Origin: G020353355 sp050116155
GTDB taxonomy: Bacteria; Desulfobacterota; Desulfobacteria; Desulfobacterales; JAHEIW01
Direction: 5' to 3'
Length of the DNA stretch: 15,061 nucleotides
Assembly (NCBI GenBank): GCA_050116155.1
Contig: JASFPE010000075.1
Span: 1-15,061, forward strand
The first letter of the stretch is position 1. The number at the start of each line of letters is the position of its first letter. Of the stretch, positions 6,662 through 13,823 are shown in pieces. The notes under the pieces were generated by a model. The model had not been told where the DNA came from and searched no databases. It worked only from the letters and a program-made list of their open reading frames with translations. The position numbers and the translations under genes were made by a program.

Positions 6662-7849
6662 ATGATGACATTTGAAGGATGTCCTGGTTTTAAGATGGCT
6701 GGGGTTGCCTGCGGGTTAAAGAAAAACAACGAAAAAGATTTGGGTCTGATCTATTCCGAAGCTCCAGCCAAGGTTGCCGGCGTCTTTACGCGCAATAGAA
6801 TTAAGGCCGCTCCCGTGCTTTTAGACCAAGAGCGCATTCAATGCGGAGCCTGTCAGGCGATTATCGTCAACAGCGGCAATGCCAATTGTTGCACCGGAGA
6901 TCAGGGGATGCAGGATGCCATACGCATGACACAATTGGCTGCATCAGAACTCGGAATCTCGGAAGACCTGGTGATGGTGGCATCCACCGGAGTCATTGGA
7001 CAACCTTTGGTCATGGGTAAAATTGAAAAGGCCATTGCAGATCTCATCCAGGCGCTGGACTTCGATGGCGCGGCCAATTTTGCCGGGGCGATTATGACCA
7101 CGGACACGGTTCCGAAGATCGTCACCCGGAACGGAGAATTAGACGGAAAACGGTTTACCATAACCGGCGTGGCCAAAGGCGCAGGAATGATTCGACCGGA
7201 TATGGCCACAATGTTGTGTTTTCTAATGACGGATATCAAAGCCCCCAGTGAGCAGTTAAAGCAGATGCTTACGGCGGCAACCGACATATCGCTGAATCGG
7301 ATGACCATTGACGGTGATACGAGCACCAATGATACAGCCTTGTTGATGGCCAATGGAAAATCCGAAGCGCAGATACTGAATGCCGACCACATGGCGGCAT
7401 TTCAATCCGTACTGGACGATGTTCTGATCACCCTGGCAAGACAATTGGTCCAAGATGGTGAAGGTGTGACCAAACTTGTTGAAGTGGTTGTCAAGGGAGC
7501 ATCATCTGATGCTGATGCTCGGCAAATCGTCGACACGGTCGCCCATTCGCCTTTACTGAAAACTGCTTTCTATGGCGAGGATGCCAACTGGGGTAGAATA
7601 TTTATGGCAGTTGGCAGGGCAGGGGTGCCGATAGAACCCAACACCATTGATGTTTATTTCGATGATGTATTGATGGTACAAGACAGCCTGGGATGTGGGG
7701 ATGAAGCAGAAAAAGAAGCCACCAAGGTATTGAAGAAATCGGAATTTACCGTAACCATAGATTTAAAAATGGGCAATGGCAGTGCATCCATGCTGACCTG
7801 CGATTTTTCCATTGATTATGTCAAGATCAATGCGGACTATCGTTCCTAA
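6662..7849 (+). CDS. argJ: Bifunctional glutamate N-acetyltransferase / amino-acid acetyltransferase ArgJ
   Basis: Moves acetyl from N-acetylornithine to glutamate in the cyclic arginine pathway; many members also use acetyl-CoA. The 395-residue precursor is expected to cleave itself between Ala182 and Thr183 in RPDMATMLCF, making Thr183 the nucleophile. STGVIG (108-113) is the oxyanion-hole region. VNSGNAN (69-75), DGDTSTND and EDANWGRI are further family motifs, and the C-terminus INADYRS is typical. Two ATGs overlap (6662, 6665); GAAAGGGG just upstream suits either. The sequence does not show whether the enzyme is mono- or bifunctional. No other arg genes are present in the window. Confidence 0.95.
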   Translation: MMTFEGCPGFKMAGVACGLKKNNEKDLGLIYSEAPAKVAGVFTRNRIKAAPVLLDQERIQCGACQAIIVNSGNANCCTGDQGMQDAIRMTQLAASELGISEDLVMVASTGVIGQPLVMGKIEKAIADLIQALDFDGAANFAGAIMTTDTVPKIVTRNGELDGKRFTITGVAKGAGMIRPDMATMLCFLMTDIKAPSEQLKQMLTAATDISLNRMTIDGDTSTNDTALLMANGKSEAQILNADHMAAFQSVLDDVLITLARQLVQDGEGVTKLVEVVVKGASSDADARQIVDTVAHSPLLKTAFYGEDANWGRIFMAVGRAGVPIEPNTIDVYFDDVLMVQDSLGCGDEAEKEATKVLKKSEFTVTIDLKMGNGSASMLTCDFSIDYVKINADYRS

Positions 7850-7850
7850 A

Positions 7851-7906
7851 GCATGGGGCATGGGGTAAAGGATAAAGGTTCAGGGTTCAAGGTTCAGAGT
7901 TCACAA
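7851..7906. repeat. Heptamer tandem block C1, eight in-phase units
   Basis: Eight consecutive 7-mers start 1 bp after the argJ stop: GCATGGG twice, then GTAAAGG and ATAAAGG, then four of the type TTCAGGG. No complementary partner is seen in this gap. A reverse-oriented relative of the TTCAGGG part occurs at 10647-10674. Confidence 0.8.
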
Positions 7907-7916
7907 AGGGGTGCGC

Positions 7917-8019
7917 GTTACGTGGTTCGAGTTACGCGGTGAAGAAAGACAACGAGAATACATGAAAACATTGAAATCCGCTCATCAAAACCCGCGACGC
8001 GTAACTCGCAACGCGTAGC
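7917..8019. repeat. Heptamer inverted repeat C2 before the pseudouridine synthase gene
   Basis: Left arm 7917-7937 is three 7-mers of the type GTTACGC. Right arm 7999-8019 is the reverse complement of three similar 7-mers. 17 of 21 positions agree, with looser similarity outside. The loop is about 61 nt. The right arm ends 15 bp before the next start codon. Confidence 0.7.
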
Positions 8020-8034
8020 GCGAAACACGATATT

Positions 8035-8736
8035 ATGCCTCTAATGAGATTACAAAAATACCTCTCTGCGGCCGGAGTATGTTCCCGCCGCAAAGGTGAG
8101 GAGCTGATTCAGGAGGGCCGGATTTCTGTAAATGGTATCGTCGTCTCCGAACTCGGAACCAAAGTTGATCCTGGTCTTGATATGGTTGAAGCCGATGGGA
8201 AGGTTATTTGCCTCAGGCAGAAGCTGATTTACATCGCCCTCAACAAACCCAAGGAGTATGTAACCAGCTGCAACCAGAAGGGGGAAAAGATCGTTCTGGA
8301 TCTTGTTGATGTGCCAGAACGGGTCTATCCGGTGGGCAGGTTGGACAAAGACTCCACCGGCCTTTTGCTGTTGACCAACGACGGACGTCTGCACCACAGA
8401 CTTTCCCATCCGTCGTTTGATCATGAAAAAGAATACATCGTAACGCTGATAAAGCCGATTCCTGACGGTGCCCTGAACCACATGGCCACAGGGTTGCCCA
8501 TGATGGGAACCAAGACCCGGGCAGCACGTGTCAAGCGGATTTCCGCCAGACGATTTCGAATCGTGCTTCAAGAAGGTAGAAACAGACAATTACGCCGCAT
8601 GGTTCGCAAAGTGGGTAATCAGGTTGCAGAGCTGAAACGCATCCGAATTGCACATGTCAAGCTCGGCCGGCTTCCTCCGGGAGCCTGGCGACATCTTACC
8701 AAGACCGAGCTGAAGCTTTTGCTCAAGGCGGATTAG
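8035..8736 (+). CDS. 23S rRNA pseudouridine synthase, RluB/RsuA family
   Basis: Converts a specific rRNA uridine to pseudouridine. The 233-residue protein has an N-terminal S4 RNA-binding domain (about 4-50, MRLQKYLSAAGVCSRRKGEE) and the RsuA-type catalytic domain with Asp104 in PVGRLDKDSTGLL (99-111) and EGRNRQLRRMVRKVG near the C-terminus. The RluB target (23S) is favoured by overall resemblance, but RsuA or RluE/F targets cannot be excluded. Two starts are possible, ATG 8035 and ATG 8044 (MRLQKY, as many homologues begin). Neither has a visible Shine-Dalgarno site, because repeat C2 occupies the upstream region. It follows argJ on the same strand. Confidence 0.88.
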   Translation: MPLMRLQKYLSAAGVCSRRKGEELIQEGRISVNGIVVSELGTKVDPGLDMVEADGKVICLRQKLIYIALNKPKEYVTSCNQKGEKIVLDLVDVPERVYPVGRLDKDSTGLLLLTNDGRLHHRLSHPSFDHEKEYIVTLIKPIPDGALNHMATGLPMMGTKTRAARVKRISARRFRIVLQEGRNRQLRRMVRKVGNQVAELKRIRIAHVKLGRLPPGAWRHLTKTELKLLLKAD

Positions 8737-8765
8737 ATTAAAAGGAACGAACCAATCTCCATGCA

Positions 8766-9089
8766 GTGAAAACGGCCGAGGTCATCAATCAAATCGCCCC
8801 TGACTTTCTTCGGGTTCGTACATTTGTCCCTAAAATCAATACACCCTTGCTGGAAGAGATACAAAACGGATTTTTTCAAATGCTAAGCCCGCACGAGGTG
8901 TTGCAAGAAACCCGCAGGTTACTCAAGGGAATAAGCACTTCAACCTATCTCACCAGCGATCATTACACCAATTATATCAATCTCGAAGGCCAACTCCCGG
9001 ATGATACCCCCGGACCACTGGAGCTGATCGATGCCGCCTTGAGTCGGGACGAAAGCACTTTCAGGCCGCATTTTGTCGGGACGGAATAG
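8766..9089 (+). pseudogene. Orphan C-terminal segment of a radical SAM protein
   Basis: The 107-residue frame (GTG start) resembles the C-terminal tail of anaerobic radical SAM proteins: FLRVRTFVPKINTPLLEEI (14-32), then SDHYTNYINLEGQLPDD, matching the usual RLRTL..GTPLYEE and SDH..N....EG.LPED pattern as I remember it. The catalytic barrel with CxxxCxxC is absent, and only 30 bp separate this frame from the preceding gene, which includes an in-frame TAA. A remnant left by a 5' deletion is the simplest reading. An AAAAGGAACGA sequence upstream and the intact frame leave a small standalone protein possible. An ATG at 8761 is out of frame and stops after two codons. Confidence 0.6.
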
Positions 9090-9177
9090 CATCTAAATAT
9101 GGCGGAATGGTGGTGGATTGGAAATACCAACACTTAGTATACAGCAAATACTTAATCAGAGAATGGTTGTGATTTCA

Positions 9178-9540
9178 TTAATTGTCCTTCTTTAACTCTT
9201 CCAAAAGTCCTTTCTCCTCTAAAAGCTGAACGACACGGGTTGTCTCTCCAGCTCCCATTGTACCGCCCAAAGAGATCGCCACGGCGCAGGCTTCCAGAAT
9301 CTCTTCTGCCGTGGCTCCCAGGGCCAACGCTTCCTCCGTTTGATAAAGTATGCAGGCCCTGCAACCGTGCACCAGAGCACCAGTCAAGGCCATCAGTCGC
9401 TTGATTTTGCCGGATAGCACACCGTCCTTATAGACCTCCATCGGCAATTCATCATAGGCACGGGCGACATCGGGCATACATTTTTCATAGATTTCCCACA
9501 TTTGGGTAATTTCCCCGATTAGTTTTTCTTGCTGGGCCAT
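9178..9540 (-). CDS. Carboxymuconolactone decarboxylase / AhpD-superfamily protein
   Basis: A 120-residue all-helical CMD-fold protein. The core is KIKRLMALTGALVHGCRACI (45-64), then LALGATAEEILEACAVAISLGGTMGAGE, typical of small CMD-family proteins. The redox pair Cys60-x-x-Cys63 is present. The histidine usually found four residues after the second cysteine in AhpD-type proteins is Gln67, and the glutamate about 12 residues before the first cysteine is replaced by Lys/Arg. Peroxidase activity therefore cannot be assumed; a thiol-redox role is possible. AGGAGGAAACAAAATG gives a strong start. It begins 43 bp after the permease gene on the same strand, so they are probably one operon. Confidence 0.82.
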   Translation of the reverse strand: MAQQEKLIGEITQMWEIYEKCMPDVARAYDELPMEVYKDGVLSGKIKRLMALTGALVHGCRACILYQTEEALALGATAEEILEACAVAISLGGTMGAGETTRVVQLLEEKGLLEELKKDN

Positions 9541-9583
9541 TTTGTTTCCTCCTTGCTTGATGGTTTGCTGATTTCTTTTGATT

Positions 9584-10453
9584 TTATAATGCAGTTACAA
9601 ATATGCCGGCAATAGCTGCTATCATTCCAAGCATCTGAAGTTTTGTGACTTTGTCTTTCAAAAATATAATGGCCAGTGTTATGGTTACTATCGATAAGGC
9701 CGAAGCGATGGGTGTGATCAATATTGCATCGCCGATTGTTAATCCATAATTAACAATTGCGACGGCGCCAGCTTCTATACTGCCCATTAATAAAACCATT
9801 ATTTTTATTTTTGCGGTAGCTTTCGTTAGAACAAGCTCTCGTTTGATGAGAAAAGAAAAGAGCAGCAAGAACACAATAATTCCAAACTTCACAAATAGCG
9901 TTGTTGGTAGCCACCCAATTTCTTCAGATATAACTTCACTGATATTCCAAAAAACGCCAAAGAAAAAAGCGCCCGAGACGGTTTCTTTAACACCGAGTGA
10001 AAGTTTAAAACTATGATTTTTAATATCACTCCAATTTAAGGATGCTAAAGTGACGCCAGAAAGAATCATGAAGACTCCCACGGACTGCATTGTGGAAAGC
10101 CGCTGGCCCATAAATATAAAAGCAAACAGCATTGTAAACACCGCCCATAGATTCATGGTTGCGGCAACAATCGATACATTGCCTATCTCAAACCCTTTGA
10201 AAAAAAATAAGTATCCAGCAGAATAAACAATTGCTGCGATAGGGAGCAAAATGATTACCAAAATTGGGACGTTGAGGTTTATTGTGATGGCGAATAAAAG
10301 CAGAAGGAGAGATATTAAACCTGCCAGTTGCGACCAGAAGAAGGATTTAAAAGATCCTATCTGTTTGGAATAAACGCCTCCTAAAAAGTCGTATATTCCC
10401 CATCCGAACATACCCGCTAATCCAACTAATACACTTAAGACGGCTGTACTCAT
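9584..10453 (-). CDS. DMT-superfamily (EamA-type) permease
   Basis: A 289-residue integral membrane protein made of two EamA-like halves, with about ten hydrophobic helices, beginning VLSVLVGLAGMFGWGIYDFL (6-25) and ending MLGMIAAIAGIFVTAL. The first-half end (GQRLSTMQSVGVFMILSGV) and second-half end (KDKVTKLQMLGMIAAIAGI) show the repeated EamA pattern. Substrate is unknown; DMT proteins move small metabolites, amino acids or nucleotide sugars. By eye the gene is more AT-rich than its neighbours, which could reflect transfer or simply its hydrophobic codons. AAGGAAGG lies 12 nt before the ATG. It is first in a two-gene unit with the CMD protein, behind a promoter that overlaps a long dyad. 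Confidence 0.85.
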   Translation of the reverse strand: MSTAVLSVLVGLAGMFGWGIYDFLGGVYSKQIGSFKSFFWSQLAGLISLLLLLFAITINLNVPILVIILLPIAAIVYSAGYLFFFKGFEIGNVSIVAATMNLWAVFTMLFAFIFMGQRLSTMQSVGVFMILSGVTLASLNWSDIKNHSFKLSLGVKETVSGAFFFGVFWNISEVISEEIGWLPTTLFVKFGIIVFLLLFSFLIKRELVLTKATAKIKIMVLLMGSIEAGAVAIVNYGLTIGDAILITPIASALSIVTITLAIIFLKDKVTKLQMLGMIAAIAGIFVTAL

Positions 10454-10526
10454 GCGTGTCGTTTACCTTCCTTTTGAAAATCTTGTGGGTGCGGTCTAAC
10501 TGGGTTTGGTCGAGCTGGAAGTGTTT

Positions 10527-10555
10527 AACATAATTACACATACACCGGGTGTCAA
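10527..10555 (-). promoter_or_regulatory. Promoter of the permease-CMD operon
   Basis: Minus strand TTGACA (10555-10550), 17-bp spacer, TATGTT (10532-10527). The -35 box lies at the centre of the dyad at 10540-10570. Confidence 0.5.
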
Positions 10556-10570
10556 TGACGCCCGGCGTAT
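10540..10570. promoter_or_regulatory. 31-bp dyad overlapping the permease promoter (candidate operator)
   Basis: Arms ATACACCGGGTG (10540-10551) and CGCCCGGCGTAT (10559-10570) pair at 10 of 12 positions around a 7-bp centre. They cover the -35 box of the operon. On either strand the RNA stem would hold one G-U and one mismatch, and no U-run follows, so a DNA-binding site is more likely than a terminator. Confidence 0.5.
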
Positions 10571-10607
10571 ATTTGTTTCCCTACTATGTGACAACCACTT
10601 TTTATTT

Positions 10608-10635
10608 CCGCATTCCGTATTCCGCATTCCGAATT
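10608..10635. repeat. Heptamer tandem block D1 (CCGCATT x4)
   Basis: Four in-phase 7-mers: CCGCATT, CCGTATT, CCGCATT, CCGAATT. No complementary partner is seen in this gap. Confidence 0.85.
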
Positions 10636-10646
10636 CGAAGAGCTAA

Positions 10647-10674
10647 GAACCCTGAATTTTGATCCTTGAAACCC
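10647..10674. repeat. Heptamer tandem block D2 (GAACCCT-like x4)
   Basis: Four in-phase 7-mers: GAACCCT, GAATTTT, GATCCTT, GAAACCC, with a possible degenerate fifth to 10681. It is a diverged reverse-complement relative of block C1, and lies 11 bp from D1 but out of phase with it. Confidence 0.6.
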
Positions 10675-10707
10675 GTGATCCGTATCAAGTAACTGAATAT
10701 AATAAGG

Positions 10708-11469
10708 TTAAATGGCACTGGCACCGCCATCCACCAATATGGTTTGACCGGTAATAAAATCGGATGCCTCCGAACATAGGAACAGCGTTGGATGGACAAC
10801 GTCGATCGGCTCGGCAATTCTTCCCAGCGGAATGGCTTTGACGATCTGTTCATGAATCTCCTCGTTGGACCAGAAGGGCTGGCTGAATTTTGTTCGGACC
10901 ATACAGGGTGCTACAGCATTCACCTGAATGTTGAACGGTGCAAGCTCCTGCGCGAGCACCTTGGTCATCATTTCGATTCCGGCCTTGGCCACGCCATAGA
11001 TTCCCATAAACGGGGCCGACCGCCTGGCGGCGATAGAGGATATGCTGACGATTTTTCCGTGCTTTTGCTCCCGCATTATTTGACCTGCCTTGCGCGAACA
11101 CAAAAAACTTCCATTTAGATTGGAGTCAATAATCTTATTCCATAATCCGGGATCGGCATCCACCAGCCCGGTCGCAATGTTCATTCCCACATTATTAATG
11201 AATCCATCTAATTTTCCAAAATTTTCGACGGCTTTATTAAAAAGACGCTCTACATCTTCGTTTTTGGCAACATGGGCCACCATAGCCAAAAGATTGTCAC
11301 CACCATTCAGTTCAGATATCGCGCTGTCCAGACCATCCTGCTTTCGACCACAGATGACCACCTGTGCTTTTTGGGCCAAAAGCTGTTTCGCGATTTCGAG
11401 TCCAATACCCCGGCTGCCGCCGGTGACAATAATTACCTTATCTTCAAGATTATAATTTAGCTCCCCCAT
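10708..11469 (-). CDS. Short-chain dehydrogenase/reductase (SDR), classical type
   Basis: NAD(P)-dependent oxidoreductase of 253 residues, the usual classical SDR length. The Rossmann motif is TGGSRGIG (16-23), then NNVG (92-95, usually NNAG). The catalytic tetrad is Asn117, Ser145, Tyr158 (IYGVAKAG) and Lys162, and the C-terminal ITGQTILVDGG is typical of FabG-like enzymes. Arg20 and Arg42 near the nucleotide site hint at NADPH preference (inference). The substrate cannot be assigned: there is no acyl-carrier or fatty-acid gene nearby. A strong AAGGAGGGCAAC ribosome site precedes the ATG. It stands alone between two repeat-bearing gaps. Confidence 0.88.
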   Translation of the reverse strand: MGELNYNLEDKVIIVTGGSRGIGLEIAKQLLAQKAQVVICGRKQDGLDSAISELNGGDNLLAMVAHVAKNEDVERLFNKAVENFGKLDGFINNVGMNIATGLVDADPGLWNKIIDSNLNGSFLCSRKAGQIMREQKHGKIVSISSIAARRSAPFMGIYGVAKAGIEMMTKVLAQELAPFNIQVNAVAPCMVRTKFSQPFWSNEEIHEQIVKAIPLGRIAEPIDVVHPTLFLCSEASDFITGQTILVDGGASAI

Positions 11470-11489
11470 GTTGCCCTCCTTGGTCTAGA

Positions 11490-11517
11490 ATTGTAATCCA
11501 CCATCATCCGAATACAA
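11490..11517 (-). promoter_or_regulatory. Possible promoter of the SDR gene
   Basis: Minus strand TTGTAT (11517-11512), 16-bp spacer, TACAAT (11495-11490). The -35 box is weak. The left arm of repeat E starts 2 bp upstream of it. Confidence 0.35.
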
Positions 11518-11518
11518 A

Positions 11519-11678
11519 GTTTAGCCCGTTGGCCCGTTAGCCTGATTACCAGTTCTATACACTACTGTGGAACTAGATGGTGTGCAAGGGAAATATTTCG
11601 TCTATGTAAAAGGAGAAATGTAGAATAGACGGGCGAACCGGCAAACCGGCTAACGGGCAAACGGGCAACGGGCTAAAC
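11519..11678. repeat. Octamer inverted repeat E (GCCCGTTN) between mltD-like and SDR genes
   Basis: Left arm 11519-11547 holds about three 8-mers of the type GCCCGTTA. Right arm 11628-11678 is the reverse complement of about six such units (7-8 bp each). Both outer ends share GTTTAGCCCGTTG (11519-11531 and the complement near 11667-11678). The arms differ in unit number. The roughly 80-nt centre holds smaller inverted repeats such as CGTCTAT/ATAGACG. Confidence 0.75.
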
Positions 11679-11752
11679 CTTATACGGCGTGAGCATTTTG
11701 AAACGGCGAGCAACACAGCCCTCAGGCAAACTCAGCGGTTTTGATTTTATTT

Positions 11753-13612
11753 TTACTCGATGTAGACAACCTGTCCGGGGTATATCGTCGACCCATGCCA
11801 CAGGTTATTTAAGGAAAGGAAACGCTCCAGGGACATATTGTGTTGCCTGGCAATCAAAAATGGGCTGTCACCGGCTTTAACTTCATAGCTGTTTAGCGCT
11901 TTTTTGTCCGGATGATTCTTTTTGGATACAAAAATTTTTAAAACCTGTCCCTTATACAGATCTGTGGTCGCTAAATTATTCAACTGCTGAATTCTTTTGG
12001 TGGTGGTACCATATTGCTTGGCAATGATCCACAGCGAGTCGCCCTGTTTTACAATATGGGTGACTGCCTGACCATTTTTGGGTCGAATCTGCTGGGGTCG
12101 CTTATAGATATATCCTCTTTGAGGGATTTTCAGCAGCTTGCCGGCCACAATAAAATTGGAGCGTCTTAGGTTATTGGCACGCATGATACTGCCAACGTTG
12201 GTTCGATACTTGCGTGCAATTTTGGAGAGGGACTCACCGGATCTCACGCGATGGTAAACAAACGCTCTTTGGGGGGGAGAAGTTACCGGGATATTATCGA
12301 GCTTGGCAAGCAGAACATCGCCGCGATTCAGTGGGACTTTCAAAGAGTAGTTTTCTCCCGGCAATATTTTATAACGTAACTCGGGATTTAGTTCTTTTAA
12401 TTTTACCTCTGAAACGCCGATTGCCTTGGCAACGTCTCTGAGATGGACCCGTTTCGATATGGTGACCTTTTCATGCTCCAAAGGAGGATCGAGAATGAGA
12501 TAATTCATTCCATATTTTTCAGGATTGCTGAGAATATGCAGAGTTGCCAGAAAACGCGGGACATATCTTGCTGTTTCCCGGGGCAGTCGTTCATAAAGAT
12601 CCCAGAAATTATCAAGGTAATTGATATTTTGATTCCGGATAACTCGCAGCACTTTTCCTTCGCCACAGTTGTATGCGGCTAATACGGTGGACCAATCTCC
12701 GAAAATTCCATGCAGCTCTTTTAAGTAATCTATGGCGGCTTTTGTCGATTTTTCTGGATCCATGCGTTCGTCGATAAATTTGTCGCGTTTCAAGCCAAAT
12801 TTGTAGCCTGTTGACGGAATAAATTGCCAGAGTCCTAAAGCACGGGATCTCGAAAGGGCGCTTACTTTAAATCCGCTTTCGATTAAGGGCAGCCAGGACA
12901 GCTCTTCGGGCAAACCGGCTTCCCTGAGAGCGGCGACTATCTGCGGCCGATAACGGCCCGAGCGTTGGTATGACTCGATAAAAAAATATTTTTCTTTTCC
13001 TTTGGTAAACAGATTAATTTCAGATTGCACGTGACTGTTGAGTACCAGCGGAATGGCATTGTGGTTTCCATTAACGACGATGTTGCGGGACGCATAAATC
13101 TCAAGAATACGCTTTGAAATCATAAAGCGCAGATCTTCTTTTTGTTGGATGAGCTTAGGCTGGTCGGTTGTATCAACCTCTAAGATTAAGGCATAAGCCT
13201 GGTCTAACGCTTCTAGCGCGTTTTCAAGCTCTCCATTTTGCCAGTATTCCTGTGAAATCTCGCAAAGCTCGAGAGCTTCATCCAGCGCAGGCTGGTCTTT
13301 TTGGGAAAGACTCCCGGCCGGGTTTTTTTCATCTGAATACCGGTCCTCGGCACTAATTGATAAGGATTCAGACGGTTCATCCCCTGTCTCCAGTAGCCCT
13401 ATCATCGATGGATCAACAATAAGTTTTGAGCGAGTCTGGGGGGAGATTTCTTCGGATAGAGATTTGCCCTCTGTCAATTCTTCCGAAGATAACTGAGATG
13501 GCTCAGATGGCTGAGATTTGCTTTGGGGCGATGATATCTCCTCTAATAAGTGTGCGCAACCATAGAAACTGAACAATAGCGCTATCGTAACAATCGAGAT
13601 TCGAAAAGTCAT
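11753..13612 (-). CDS. MltD-like lipoprotein lytic transglycosylase with LysM repeats
   Basis: Cleaves the MurNAc-GlcNAc bond of peptidoglycan to give 1,6-anhydro ends. The 619 residues start with a hydrophobic signal segment ending FYGC, so Cys19 is the likely lipidated residue; Phe/Tyr before Gly is an unusual lipobox. Residues 30-110 are a Ser/Glu/Pro-rich linker and 110-175 are helical. The SLT domain (about 228-330) has the catalytic Glu245 in LPLIESGFK, then ALGLWQFIPSTG (258-269) and LAAYNCGEGKV (311-321). A degenerate LysM-like unit (385-427) is followed by three clear LysM domains (about 454-497, 518-561, 576-618). This exceeds the two LysM of E. coli MltD. AAGGA precedes the ATG. 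It is transcribed alone, away from the tRNA cluster. Confidence 0.92.
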   Translation of the reverse strand: MTFRISIVTIALLFSFYGCAHLLEEISSPQSKSQPSEPSQLSSEELTEGKSLSEEISPQTRSKLIVDPSMIGLLETGDEPSESLSISAEDRYSDEKNPAGSLSQKDQPALDEALELCEISQEYWQNGELENALEALDQAYALILEVDTTDQPKLIQQKEDLRFMISKRILEIYASRNIVVNGNHNAIPLVLNSHVQSEINLFTKGKEKYFFIESYQRSGRYRPQIVAALREAGLPEELSWLPLIESGFKVSALSRSRALGLWQFIPSTGYKFGLKRDKFIDERMDPEKSTKAAIDYLKELHGIFGDWSTVLAAYNCGEGKVLRVIRNQNINYLDNFWDLYERLPRETARYVPRFLATLHILSNPEKYGMNYLILDPPLEHEKVTISKRVHLRDVAKAIGVSEVKLKELNPELRYKILPGENYSLKVPLNRGDVLLAKLDNIPVTSPPQRAFVYHRVRSGESLSKIARKYRTNVGSIMRANNLRRSNFIVAGKLLKIPQRGYIYKRPQQIRPKNGQAVTHIVKQGDSLWIIAKQYGTTTKRIQQLNNLATTDLYKGQVLKIFVSKKNHPDKKALNSYEVKAGDSPFLIARQHNMSLERFLSLNNLWHGSTIYPGQVVYIE

Positions 13613-13699
13613 TGATTAATTCCTTAGGGATAGAATGTTTGAAATTTTAGATAATCATCAGTGGGTGCAACTGGCCTCATTTGCAAAAATCCCTATCCG

Positions 13700-13727
13700 A
13701 TTAACCTAATATAGCTAAATTTGTCAA
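13700..13727 (-). promoter_or_regulatory. Possible promoter of the MltD-like gene
   Basis: Minus strand TTGACA (13727-13722), 16-bp spacer, GTTAAT (13705-13700), about 88 bp upstream of the start. The -35 box is perfect and the -10 box is weak. Confidence 0.4.
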
Positions 13728-13823
13728 GGGTTTATCTACTATGGCGATTATATCTTACGAATCCGAATAAATAAAGATTAATTTTTTTATTTTTTTATAG
13801 TAAGATGATGCTAACCGGTCATA

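Noticed and set aside
7851..8034. CRISPR array in the repeat-rich gaps
   Set aside because: Units are 7-8 bp with no spacers and no cas genes; the structure is tandem and inverted, not repeat-spacer.
10792..11455. Several frames on both strands overlapping the SDR gene
   Set aside because: They are shadows of the SDR coding sequence, which carries all catalytic motifs in one frame.
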